Origin: Treponema saccharophilum DSM 2985
GTDB lineage: Bacteria > Spirochaetota > Spirochaetia > Treponematales > Treponemataceae
Direction of reading: 5' to 3'
DNA: 64,000 bases
NCBI RefSeq assembly: GCF_000255555.1
Contig: NZ_AGRW01000036.1
Span: 33,007 to 97,006 of the forward strand
Shown one piece after another: positions 27,202 through 35,254 of this stretch (its first letter is position 1; each line of letters starts with the position of its first letter). The position numbers and the translations under genes are program-made. The notes below the pieces were generated by a model that made no database searches, was not told where the DNA came from, and saw nothing but the letters and a program-made list of their open reading frames with translations.

Positions 27202-28941
27202 CTATTCCCCCGACATCTGGCTTTCGTAAACCTCGCGGTATATCGCGCAGCCCGCGAGAAGCTCCTCATGGGTTCCGATTCCGCACACGCGCCCCCCGTC
27301 CATCACGACGATGAAATCGGAATCAGCGACGGACGCGATTCTCTGGGCTATGATTATCTTCGTCGCGCCGGGCAGCGCCGAGCGGAGCGCGCCCCTTATG
27401 CGCAAGTCGGTCGCGGTATCGACGGCGCTCGTCGAGTCGTCGAGAATCAGCACGGCGGGCTTCTTGAGGAGGGCGCGCGCTATGCAAAGACGCTGCCGCT
27501 GCCCGCCCGACAAATTCACGCCGCCCTGCCCAATCACCGTCCCGTATCCGTCGGGAAGCGCCGACACGAACGAATGCGCGTCGCTCGCTGCGCACGCCTC
27601 CTCAATCTCGGAATCCGTCGCGTCCTCGTTCCCCCAGCGCATGTTCTCCGCAATAGTCCCCGAAAAAAGGACGCTCTTCTGGAGGACGACGGCGACGTTT
27701 TTGCGGAGGGAGCCGAGGCGCCAGTCCCTGACGTCAATCCCGCCGACGCGGACGGAACCCGAGGAGACGTCGTAGAGGCGCGGGATGAGCTGGACGAGCG
27801 TCGACTTCGAGCTTCCAGTCCCGCCGATAATCCCGACAGTCGCCCCCGCGGGAATCGAAACGCTTATGCCTGAAAGCACCTCCTTTCCCGCGCCTTCCGA
27901 ATAGCTGAACGAGACGTCGTCGAATTCGACGGAAAGCCCGCCTGCCGCGCGAGCAGCTTCCGAGGCTCCCCCGTTCTCCATGACGGCAGGAACCTCGTCG
28001 AGCACCTCGCATATCCTCGAAACGGAGGCGCGGCTCAGTATGAACTGGACGAACATCATCGAGAGCATCATCAGGCTCATCAGAATCTGCGTTATGTACG
28101 AGAGGAAACTTATGAGGCCGCCCGTCGTCATAGAGCCGGAGACGACCATATTGCCGCCGAACCACAGCGCCGAGACGATGCACGAATAGATGACAATCTG
28201 CATAACGGGAACGTTCAGTATCACGATTTTCTCGGCGCGGACCTGCGCATCCCTCAGCGACACCGCGACGGAATCGAACTTCTCACGCTCGAAATCCCCG
28301 CGGACGAACGACTTCACGACGCGCATCGCGATAAGGTTCTCCTGCACGATTGTGTTCAGCCTGTCGTATTTCCCGAACAAAACGCGGAAACGCGGGTACG
28401 CGGCGGACGCGATGACGGAAAGGATGACGGCAAGGACGGGAATGACGGCGAAGAAGATGCACGCCAGCCGGAGGTTCACGACGCACGCCATGACCGTTCC
28501 GAAGACGAGCATGAGCGGGGCGCGCACCGCAGTCCTGATAAGCCCCTGGTATATGTTCTGCACGTTCGTGACATCGGTCGTGAGCCTCGTGACGAGCGCG
28601 CCAGTCCCGAATTTGTCTATGTTCCTGAAAGAGAACGACTGCACCTTCCCGAACAGCATGCGCCTCAAATTCCGCGAGAAGCCGAATGCCGCCAGCGACG
28701 ACAGCCTTCCGCATCCGACACCGCACGCAAGCGAGAACAGCGCCATCGAAACCATGAGCGCGCCGTACATCGCGACTGCCCGGACATTTCTTCCGCCCAC
28801 TCCGACATCGACAATCCGCGCCATGACGAGCGGAATCGTCGTCTCCATAAGAACCTCGCCGACCATCGCGAACGGGGAGAGAATCGTGAAGAGCCTGTAT
28901 TTTCGCTCAAGTCCGGAGGTGAGCTTTTCCACGACATTCAT
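27202..28941 (-). CDS. ABC exporter half-transporter (degenerate-site partner)
   Basis: A 579-aa membrane/ATPase fusion. The ATPase domain has Walker A GGTGSSKST, a canonical signature LSGGQRQR, and Walker B LILDDSTSA in which Asp replaces the catalytic Glu. With the neighbouring subunit's altered signature this predicts one consensus and one degenerate ATP site, the hallmark of heterodimeric exporters. It lies 40 bp upstream of its partner on the same strand. There is no Shine-Dalgarno, and a TAGACT -10 ends 8 nt before the ATG, so translation may start on a leaderless mRNA. Confidence 0.9.
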   Translation of the reverse strand: MNVVEKLTSGLERKYRLFTILSPFAMVGEVLMETTIPLVMARIVDVGVGGRNVRAVAMYGALMVSMALFSLACGVGCGRLSSLAAFGFSRNLRRMLFGKVQSFSFRNIDKFGTGALVTRLTTDVTNVQNIYQGLIRTAVRAPLMLVFGTVMACVVNLRLACIFFAVIPVLAVILSVIASAAYPRFRVLFGKYDRLNTIVQENLIAMRVVKSFVRGDFEREKFDSVAVSLRDAQVRAEKIVILNVPVMQIVIYSCIVSALWFGGNMVVSGSMTTGGLISFLSYITQILMSLMMLSMMFVQFILSRASVSRICEVLDEVPAVMENGGASEAARAAGGLSVEFDDVSFSYSEGAGKEVLSGISVSIPAGATVGIIGGTGSSKSTLVQLIPRLYDVSSGSVRVGGIDVRDWRLGSLRKNVAVVLQKSVLFSGTIAENMRWGNEDATDSEIEEACAASDAHSFVSALPDGYGTVIGQGGVNLSGGQRQRLCIARALLKKPAVLILDDSTSAVDTATDLRIRGALRSALPGATKIIIAQRIASVADSDFIVVMDGGRVCGIGTHEELLAGCAIYREVYESQMSGE

Positions 28942-28949
28942 AGGCTACA

Positions 28950-28979
28950 AGTCTATTCAAACAAATCGTGAAAATCCAA
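28950..28979 (-). promoter_or_regulatory. Candidate leaderless promoter of the ABC exporter operon
   Basis: Minus strand TTGGAT (28974-28979), an 18-bp spacer and TAGACT (28950-28955). Predicted start is about 2 nt before the ATG at 28941. Confidence 0.45.
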
Positions 28980-29006
28980 TGAATTTATTGTTATGGTTGC
29001 CCGCAT

Positions 29007-29036
29007 AAAAAAATCCCCCGCGAAAATCCACGGGGG
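29007..29036 (-). terminator. Terminator of the DEAD-box helicase gene
   Basis: Minus strand CCCCCGTG-GATTTT-CGCGGGGG followed by ATTTTTTT. Confidence 0.88.
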
Positions 29037-29111
29037 AAAGATATTCGGGAAAACGGAATCAAAAAAACTCCGCGTCACACCTTCCGCGCTGGCAACGTCA
29101 CAAACGGAACG

Positions 29112-31187
29112 TCAGAATTCGTCGCCGCCGTACGGTTTCCTGTATGACGACGAGCCGCGCCGCTCGGTGGGAGTATGGACGCGCGGGCGCGATTTCTCCG
29201 GCCTGCCGCGCTGGCCTTCCTGCCTGCGGAACCCTCCGCGCTGACCGCCGAACGAGCGCCGCCCGCCATCGGAATACCCGCGCCCCTCCGAGCGGAACCC
29301 GCGTCCGCCGCCGTTCGAGCGCGTGTCGATGTGGATATGCGGAATCGACGAGTCGCGGCGGCTCATCTCGATAACCCTGTCGGCGGCATCGCGCGGAAGC
29401 GTTATGAGCGAGAACGACTCCGTGACGTCAATCCTGTCGACCTGCCTTCCGGGAATGTGGAGAAGCCCGCTGAAATACGCCGCAATCTCCTTCGCGTTGA
29501 AGCCGTCCCTGCGCCCAAGTTGGACGAAAAGCCTGCGGGAATCCCTTCCGCCGCGCATCCGTCCGTTCCTGTCCTGGCTTCCGACATCGGAGACGTTCCC
29601 GTAATGGGACTCGTCAAGCGCGCTTCCGTACATCGCGGCAAGGACGCCGGCAAGGACGCCGACAGGATCGGCATCGGCGCAGAGCCCCTTCGCCATCTCG
29701 ACGAAAACGCCGTCAGCCTCCTTGAGGCACGGTTTCGCCGCTTCGTCACGCGCAGGAGCGCCCTCGGGAAGCGGGACGACCTCGTCGCTTTCGAATGCAG
29801 AGGAATCGCAGGCGGCATCATCCCGCACGAGCCCGAGCTTTTTCTTGAGCGAGTCGAGGAGATGCGCCCGCTTCACGTCGAGGACAGCCTTGACGGACGG
29901 GACAGGCTCCCATTTCATCTCACCCTTCGCAGCCTTGCGTACGGTATTCCTCAAAAATTCAAGTTTTCTCCGCTCCTCGGGACGCACGAACGTCACCGCG
30001 ACGCCCGACGTTCCAGCGCGGCCCGTGCGCCCGATTCTGTGGACGTAGGTCGCGCCGTCAAAAGGAAGCGAATAGTTCACGACATGGGAAAGGCCGCTGA
30101 TGTCGATTCCGCGGGCGGCAACATCCGTCGCGACGAGGACGCGCGTCTTCCTTCTTCTGAACCGAGCGAGGATTTTCTCGCGCTGGTTCTGCGGGACGTC
30201 GCCGTGGAGCGCCGCCGCATCGTACCCGCGCTCGTCGAGGAGCTTCGTCACCGTGTCGGCGTCGTTCTTCGTCTGCGTGAAGACAAGCCCGTAAAAGTCG
30301 GGGCTCATGTCGATGAGACGGACGAGCGCCTCGATTTTCTCATGCTCGCGGACAAACCAGTATTTCTGCTCGATAAGGAGCGGCTCCTCAACGAACCCCT
30401 CCTCCTCGCAGACCTCGTACTCGCCCATGAACTGCTCGGCGATGCGGAGAATCGGCCTCGGCATCGTCGCGCTGAAAAGCAGCTTCCGCGCGTCCGGGTT
30501 CGCCGTCGCGAAAATAGACTCGATGTCGTCGACGAATCCCATGTCGAGCATCTCGTCGCCCTCGTCGAGTATGAAGTAGTCGATTTTGTCCAGTTTGAGC
30601 GTGCCGCGCTCGATGTGGTCTTTTATGCGCCCCGGCGTTCCGACGACAATCTCGACGCCCCTCCTGAGCGAGCGGATTTGCTCCCCGTACGGAGCGCCGC
30701 CGTAAAGGACGGCAACGCGGGGATATTTCGTCGTCGAGAAAGACTGAAGTTCCGTGCAAGTCTGCATGGCAAGCTCGCGCGTCGGCTCAAGGACGAGGGC
30801 GCGGACGTGGTCGCTCTCTTCGTGGATGCGCTGGACAATCGGAAGCCCGAACGCGGCAGTTTTTCCCGTTCCTGTGCGTGCTTTCGCTATGATGTTCGCG
30901 TCGCCGTTCAGAAGGCGCGGAATCGCCAGAACCTGTATCGGCGACGGCGTCTTGAATCCTTTTTTCTCTATCGCAGACAGGATGAACTCGTCGAGCCCCA
31001 AATCGGCGAACGACATCTCGCCGTCGTCCTCTGCCTCACCATCCGTCTCGTCGACTTCGACAATCTCCCGGGCATCATCATCCTGAATTTCCCGCACGCC
31101 TTCAAAAACGCTGTCCGCCGCGGCATTGCCGTCAGCGACCTGCTCCTCAACCGCGCTCTCCGCGCATTCAATCTCCTGATTTTCCAT
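29112..31187 (-). CDS. deaD: DEAD-box ATP-dependent RNA helicase (DeaD/CsdA-like, DEGD variant)
   Basis: A 691-aa RNA helicase. An acidic N-terminal extension (about 1-57) precedes the core: Q-motif region GFKTPSPIQ, Walker A ARTGTGKT (103-110), motif II DEGD (208-211) instead of DEAD, SAT, and HRIGRTGRAG. A DbpA-type RNA-binding domain (roughly 570-640) and an Arg/Gly-rich tail follow. DEGD occurs in some members and keeps the catalytic acids. Such enzymes unwind rRNA and mRNA structures and are often cold-induced. AGGGG precedes the ATG; a promoter about 290 nt upstream gives an unusually long leader. Confidence 0.95.
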   Translation of the reverse strand: MENQEIECAESAVEEQVADGNAAADSVFEGVREIQDDDAREIVEVDETDGEAEDDGEMSFADLGLDEFILSAIEKKGFKTPSPIQVLAIPRLLNGDANIIAKARTGTGKTAAFGLPIVQRIHEESDHVRALVLEPTRELAMQTCTELQSFSTTKYPRVAVLYGGAPYGEQIRSLRRGVEIVVGTPGRIKDHIERGTLKLDKIDYFILDEGDEMLDMGFVDDIESIFATANPDARKLLFSATMPRPILRIAEQFMGEYEVCEEEGFVEEPLLIEQKYWFVREHEKIEALVRLIDMSPDFYGLVFTQTKNDADTVTKLLDERGYDAAALHGDVPQNQREKILARFRRRKTRVLVATDVAARGIDISGLSHVVNYSLPFDGATYVHRIGRTGRAGTSGVAVTFVRPEERRKLEFLRNTVRKAAKGEMKWEPVPSVKAVLDVKRAHLLDSLKKKLGLVRDDAACDSSAFESDEVVPLPEGAPARDEAAKPCLKEADGVFVEMAKGLCADADPVGVLAGVLAAMYGSALDESHYGNVSDVGSQDRNGRMRGGRDSRRLFVQLGRRDGFNAKEIAAYFSGLLHIPGRQVDRIDVTESFSLITLPRDAADRVIEMSRRDSSIPHIHIDTRSNGGGRGFRSEGRGYSDGGRRSFGGQRGGFRRQEGQRGRPEKSRPRVHTPTERRGSSSYRKPYGGDEF

Positions 31188-31471
31188 TGGCTATTCCCCT
31201 GTAAATATTTGAAATTCCGTAATTCCGAAAATTACGACGACACACCGGGAAGGATGTTCCCCGGAATGTCCCACAATGGCGTGAAAACACCCTCGAAATC
31301 GCCACAAAAAAATCTGAATGAAGTTCATTAAACCTGCTGTAGGACAGGTCGATTAGCTGACCCCGGCACCCGGAATCACCCTCAACTGATTGAATTGGAG
31401 CAGTAGAGCCGCCCGAAAATCCGGATGGTCCATATTGCGAATTTGAAAACGTCTGCACGCGCCGAAATGAG
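31188..31471 (-). promoter_or_regulatory. Long structured 5' leader of the DEAD-box helicase
   Basis: About 284 nt lie between the predicted start (~31471) and the ATG. The RNA contains small stems such as CCTG...CAGG at 31331-31346 and AATGAactTCATT followed by CAGATTTTTTT near 31308-31327. The latter resembles a weak internal terminator. Long leaders that sense cold or helicase level are known for DEAD-box genes; that role here is inferred. Confidence 0.45.
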
Positions 31472-31477
31472 AATAGC

Positions 31478-31506
31478 ACTATAAGTGAATTAACGGAATG
31501 TTTCAA
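31478..31506 (-). promoter_or_regulatory. Promoter of the DEAD-box helicase
   Basis: Minus strand TTGAAA (31501-31506), a 17-bp spacer and TATAGT (31478-31483). Confidence 0.75.
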
Positions 31507-31624
31507 GCAAATCCCGCATCTGATTGAAAACTTTGACATACATTGCAAATACATTGAAACCGATATCAAAAACCGGCAAGACCGCGCAAAAAAAACTAAT
31601 GCACAACAGCGCGCAATTCGGCAT

Positions 31625-31760
31625 AATCAAGGCATAGCCGCGCCTGTCCGGAAAATCCGGGCAAACGGAGAAGCAGGTTGAAATCACCTCACGGTCCCGC
31701 CACTGTACAGTCAGATCGCCGGGCGCGGCAAAGCAAAATATCACGATGCATGGAATTTTG
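31625..31760 (+). promoter_or_regulatory. Cobalamin (B12) riboswitch
   Basis: The plus strand carries GCAGGTTGAAATC, ACGGTCCCGCCACTGT (the B12-box core GCCACTG) and the following ACAGTCAG, in the usual order. Upstream is a GCCTGTCCGGaaaATCCGGGC stem. It lies just before a BtuF-like gene and cobalt-insertion genes, exactly where adenosylcobalamin repression is expected. Boundaries are approximate. Confidence 0.88.
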
Positions 31761-31765
31761 GAAAA

Positions 31766-32761
31766 ATGAAAAAACTTCTCATACTTGCCGCGGCTTTCGC
31801 AATCGCCGCGCATATTCACGCATGGGGCGCCGGGGCGGAATCGTTCACCGACGACGCAGGCCGAAAAATCACCGTAACATCCGAAGACACAAAAAAAACG
31901 GCAGTCCTTCAGGGAAGCATCCTCTCGCTCTGGCTTCTTTCCGGCGGGGAAGCGATGGCAGCGACGGACGACTGCTTCTCCGAGCCGCCTGAGATGACGG
32001 AAAAGCAGGCGGCAGAGGCGAATTCCGAATGGGAGACAGACTCGTTCAGCGCGCACAAGAAAGGCGTCTTCGCGATGCACGGGAAAACCGGCAACGCGGC
32101 GAACGTCGGGACGATGATGCACCCGAACGCGGAGCTTCTGATATCGTCGGGCGCGAGATTCGCGCTGCTTTCGGCGAACATCCAGTCGCACCGGAGCATC
32201 GCGCGGATTCTTGAGGGAGCCGGAATAAAATGCGCGTTCTTCGACTATGACGGGTTCGGCTCGTACATGCGCATCCTTAAGATTTTCTGCGCGCTCAACG
32301 GAAGGCAGGACTTGTTCGAGCGATTCGGCAGCGCGCAGCAGTCGAGGGTCGCCGCCGCAGAATCGCGGAAGCCGGGAAGCGGGAAAACGTTCATAATGAT
32401 ACGGGCCTCCTCGGCATCCGTATCCGCGAAGGCGAGCGACTCGGTTCCCGCAGCGCTCATGATAAAGCAGCTCGGCGCGTCAAACATCGCGGACACGGAC
32501 TCGCTCCTCACCGAGAACCTCAGCGTCGAGAAAATTATGAAGGACGACCCCGATTTCATATTCGTAATCACGATGGGAGCGGACGAACGCAAGGCGCTCG
32601 AATCGGTCAGGCGCACATTGTCGTCGAACCCGGCATGGGCTTCACTCTCCGCGACGAAAAACGGCAGGTTCATCGTCCTTCCGAGGGAGCTTTTCCACTT
32701 CAAGCCGGGCGCGCGATGGGCGGAAAGCTACGAAATCCTCGAAAGAATCCTCGGAAACTGA
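31766..32761 (+). CDS. Periplasmic cobalamin/metal-chelate-binding protein (BtuF/FecB-like)
   Basis: A 331-aa exported protein with a signal peptide (about 1-20). It has two alpha/beta lobes linked by a long helix, as in peripla_BP_2 proteins: AVLQGSILSLWLLSGGEAMAA at the N-lobe and AALMIKQLGASNIAD at the start of the C-lobe. Control by a cobalamin riboswitch points to corrinoid or cobalt-chelate uptake. No BtuC or BtuD is adjacent, so the membrane parts must lie elsewhere. The ribosome-binding site (GGAA) is weak, consistent with riboswitch control of translation. Confidence 0.82.
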   Translation: MKKLLILAAAFAIAAHIHAWGAGAESFTDDAGRKITVTSEDTKKTAVLQGSILSLWLLSGGEAMAATDDCFSEPPEMTEKQAAEANSEWETDSFSAHKKGVFAMHGKTGNAANVGTMMHPNAELLISSGARFALLSANIQSHRSIARILEGAGIKCAFFDYDGFGSYMRILKIFCALNGRQDLFERFGSAQQSRVAAAESRKPGSGKTFIMIRASSASVSAKASDSVPAALMIKQLGASNIADTDSLLTENLSVEKIMKDDPDFIFVITMGADERKALESVRRTLSSNPAWASLSATKNGRFIVLPRELFHFKPGARWAESYEILERILGN

Positions 32762-32809
32762 AATTCCGGCACAAAAATCGCAATCATTTTTTATTCAAGG
32801 AGAAATAAA

Positions 32810-33700
32810 ATGAAAAAAATCAGCAGGCTTGCCGCCACAGTGCTCGCGGCAGCAGTCGCGCTCACGTCGTGCGCATCGACAAAAACGGAGGCGGCGAAAC
32901 CCGCGGAGATTTCCGGGAAGACGACGTCGATTATCCTCGTCAGCTTCGGAACGAGCTTCGAGGAATCGCGCAAGGCGACGTGCGTTGCGGTCGAGGACGA
33001 GGTGAAGGCAGCGTTCCCGGACTTCTACGTGACGTCGGCGTACACGAGCTCGCTAATCAGGAACAAGCTCAGGAAGAACGGCATCGAGATTTTCTCGGTG
33101 GACGAGGCGCTCAAGGACGCGCAGTCGAAAGGATTCCGCAACGTCATAGTCCAGCCGACGCACATGATGTACGGGCTCGAATACAACGAGATGCAGGAGC
33201 TTGCCGAACCGTACAAGAGCCGGATGCACATCGTATTCGGAAAGCCGCTTCTCGCGACGAAAGACGAGATAAGCGCGGTTCTCGCGACGCTCGCAAAAAA
33301 TGTCGCCGGAACGAAACGCGCGCTCGTTCTGATGGGGCACGGAACGGACTATTTCTCGAATTTCCTCTATGCCGCCGCCGATTACCAGGCGAAGGCGGAG
33401 GGACATCCCGAGATTTTCGTCGGCACGGTCGAGGCGTATCCCGACTGCGCGACGGTAATCGAGCTTGCGAAAAAAGCGGGATACCGCTCCGTGCTTCTTG
33501 AGCCGCTCATGCTCGTCGCGGGCGACCACGCGAACAACGACATGGCGGGCGACGAGGACGACAGCTGGAAAAGCCAGTTCACGGCGGCGGGATTCGAGGT
33601 CGAGACGCTCATCAAAGGCCTCGGCGAATATCCCGAAGTCAGGGCAATCTACATCGACCACATAAAAGAGGCGATGGCATCCCCTGAAAACGCAGAGTAG
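32810..33700 (+). CDS. cbiK: Sirohydrochlorin cobaltochelatase CbiK, lipoprotein form
   Basis: Inserts Co2+ into sirohydrochlorin at the start of anaerobic B12 synthesis. The 296-aa protein has family motifs VSFGTSFEESRKAT near the start, ALVLMGHGTDYFSNFLY (catalytic His) in the middle and AGDHANNDMAGDEDDSW near the end. Unusually it begins with a lipoprotein signal ending ALTSC (Cys21), so the enzyme should sit outside the cytoplasm. An exported CbiK paralogue is known from Desulfovibrio, where heme or metal handling was proposed. AAGGAG precedes the ATG; the gene follows the BtuF-like gene by 48 bp under the same riboswitch. Confidence 0.92.
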   Translation: MKKISRLAATVLAAAVALTSCASTKTEAAKPAEISGKTTSIILVSFGTSFEESRKATCVAVEDEVKAAFPDFYVTSAYTSSLIRNKLRKNGIEIFSVDEALKDAQSKGFRNVIVQPTHMMYGLEYNEMQELAEPYKSRMHIVFGKPLLATKDEISAVLATLAKNVAGTKRALVLMGHGTDYFSNFLYAAADYQAKAEGHPEIFVGTVEAYPDCATVIELAKKAGYRSVLLEPLMLVAGDHANNDMAGDEDDSWKSQFTAAGFEVETLIKGLGEYPEVRAIYIDHIKEAMASPENAE

Positions 33701-33761
33701 CCGCAGGAACAAAAACAGACCTGAACGCCCCGAAGGTGCCGGACAGGTACACTGACGACGG

Positions 33762-33794
33762 AAGCCGCTTCAAAACTGGAGCGGCTTTTTTTTT
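33762..33794 (+). terminator. Terminator between cbiK and cbiD
   Basis: AAGCCGCT...AGCGGCTT stem followed by nine T. It should end or attenuate riboswitch-driven transcription before cbiD. The preceding 60 nt (33700-33761) also contain an ACCTG...CAGGT stem. Confidence 0.88.
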
Positions 33795-33846
33795 CGATGC
33801 CCGAAAAAGCGCGATGTGGTAGGATTTTCGGAAACGGAGCGGAAAA

Positions 33847-35004
33847 ATGGAAAAGGAAGATGAAAAAGAACGGAAAATCGCGACGGAGCAGTTCGTCAAC
33901 TGCGGCGGAAAGATGATGAGATGCGGATTCACGACGGGAAGCGCGGCGGCGATGGCGGCGATGGCGGCGGCACGGGCGGCCGCAACGGGAACATTCCCCG
34001 ATTACGCGCGGATTGGGACGCCGAAAGGATGGGACGCAGTCGCCGAGATAAAAAAACGCGCGATTACCGGAAAGATGGAGGCGCAGTGCTCCGTAAAAAA
34101 AGACGCGGGCGACGACCCGGACGCGACAGACGGAATCGAAATTTCCGCGAAAGTCAGGCTCATACCGGAAGAACGAGCCGGCATCTCCGTCGAGATAACG
34201 GGCGGGCGCGGAATCGGAATCGTGACGAAGCCCGGGCTTGAGCAGGAAGTCGGGTCGCCAGCCATAAATTCCGTCCCGCGCGCGATGATAGAGGAAAACG
34301 TCGCCCGAGTCTGCGCCGAATCCTCCTTCACCGGAAAAGCGGAGGTCGAAATCAGCGCGGAAGGCGGCGAGGAAATCGCGAAAAAAACGTTCAACCCGCA
34401 CATCGGGATAATCGGCGGAATCTCGATTCTCGGCACTAGCGGCGTCGTCGAGCCGATGAGCGAACGCGCGCTCGTCGAGTCAATCGGCGTGGAGATGGGC
34501 GTCGCACTTTCGGAAGCAGAATCGCGCGGGCTGGGACGGCACATCGTCGTCACGCCGGGAAACTACGGAGAGGACTTCCTCAAAAAACGCCCCGAATTCG
34601 GCGGGATTCCCGTCGTGAAGTGCTCGAATTTCATAGGGAAGGCAATCGATTTTGCGGTCGAGAAAAAAGCTGAGCGCGTCACCTTCGTCGGACATGCGGG
34701 GAAATTCGTCAAGGTTGCGGGCGGGATTATGGACACGCACTCGCACACGGCAGACTGCCGCATGGAAATCATCGCATCCCACGCGGCGCTCACATCATTC
34801 GACGCGCTCGACAAAAGCGACATGGCGCGGATTCTCTCGTGCGCGACGACGGACGCGGCATTCGACATCCTCGACGAGACAGGCGCAACGGGCGCGACAT
34901 GCCGGAGCATCATACGAGCCGCAAAAAAACACATAGCGAGGAGAAGCGGGGGCGCGTTCAGGTTCGATTTCCTCATGTTCACGACGACGAGGGGGCTGCT
35001 TTAA
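33847..35004 (+). CDS. cbiD: Cobalt-precorrin-5B C1-methyltransferase CbiD
   Basis: A 385-aa protein with the CbiD N-terminal RCGFTTGSAAAMAAMAA, the central GRGIGIVTKPGLEQEVGSPAIN and the highly conserved NPHIGIIGGISILGTSGVVEPMS. CbiD methylates C1 of the corrin ring during anaerobic cobalamin synthesis. It is separated from cbiK by a strong terminator, so expression needs read-through, anti-termination or its own promoter. Other cbi genes are not in this window. Confidence 0.95.
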   Translation: MEKEDEKERKIATEQFVNCGGKMMRCGFTTGSAAAMAAMAAARAAATGTFPDYARIGTPKGWDAVAEIKKRAITGKMEAQCSVKKDAGDDPDATDGIEISAKVRLIPEERAGISVEITGGRGIGIVTKPGLEQEVGSPAINSVPRAMIEENVARVCAESSFTGKAEVEISAEGGEEIAKKTFNPHIGIIGGISILGTSGVVEPMSERALVESIGVEMGVALSEAESRGLGRHIVVTPGNYGEDFLKKRPEFGGIPVVKCSNFIGKAIDFAVEKKAERVTFVGHAGKFVKVAGGIMDTHSHTADCRMEIIASHAALTSFDALDKSDMARILSCATTDAAFDILDETGATGATCRSIIRAAKKHIARRSGGAFRFDFLMFTTTRGLL

Positions 35005-35200
35005 AAAAAAAGAACGGCTCCATACGAAACGATGCGAATCACCAACAGAAGGCAAACTCCTCCTTTGCACCATTTTCGTACACAGCCAAAAAATTGCGGA
35101 AAACTTTAAATAATGTGAACATATTACACGTTCGCGCAAATTTGTTCTATGACAAGCAAAGAAATTTTTCAGTTTTTTTAAACGATTTTTTGCACCCGAG
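35005..35200. other. AT-rich gap between convergent cbiD and hisF
   Basis: A distinctly AT-rich stretch in a GC-rich genome. It contains an imperfect palindrome TGTGAACATATTACAC (about 35114-35129) and a long T run near 35173. No gene is supported; a 10-codon ATG frame at about 35148 is probably chance. Confidence 0.4.
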
Positions 35201-35247
35201 AAAAAATCCCGACGGCAGGAAAGGCCCCCTGGCGCGACGGGATTTTT
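35201..35247 (-). terminator. Terminator of hisH-hisF (possibly bidirectional)
   Basis: AAAAATCCCG (35202-35211) pairs with CGGGATTTTT (35238-35247), with an inner GGCAGG...CCTGGC. The minus strand ends in six T just after hisF. The T-rich arm could also stop rightward transcripts from cbiD. Confidence 0.85.
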
Positions 35248-35254
35248 CGGAATC

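Noticed and set aside
29175..31331. 718-codon plus-strand ORF antisense to the DEAD-box helicase
   Set aside because: Low-complexity Arg/Leu/Val composition with no motifs; the minus-strand helicase is unambiguous.
31168..31569. 133-codon minus-strand ORF in the helicase leader
   Set aside because: It overlaps the helicase start, contains the predicted promoter and start site, and shows no signal peptide or recognisable domain; a structured leader explains the region better.
33700..33761. Glycine or second cobalamin riboswitch before cbiD
   Set aside because: CCCCGAAGGTGCC superficially resembles a riboswitch segment, but the conserved cores of neither class are present.
35148..35182. Ten-codon peptide MTSKEIFQFF in the AT-rich gap
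   Set aside because: No ribosome-binding site, and the length is compatible with chance in AT-rich DNA.
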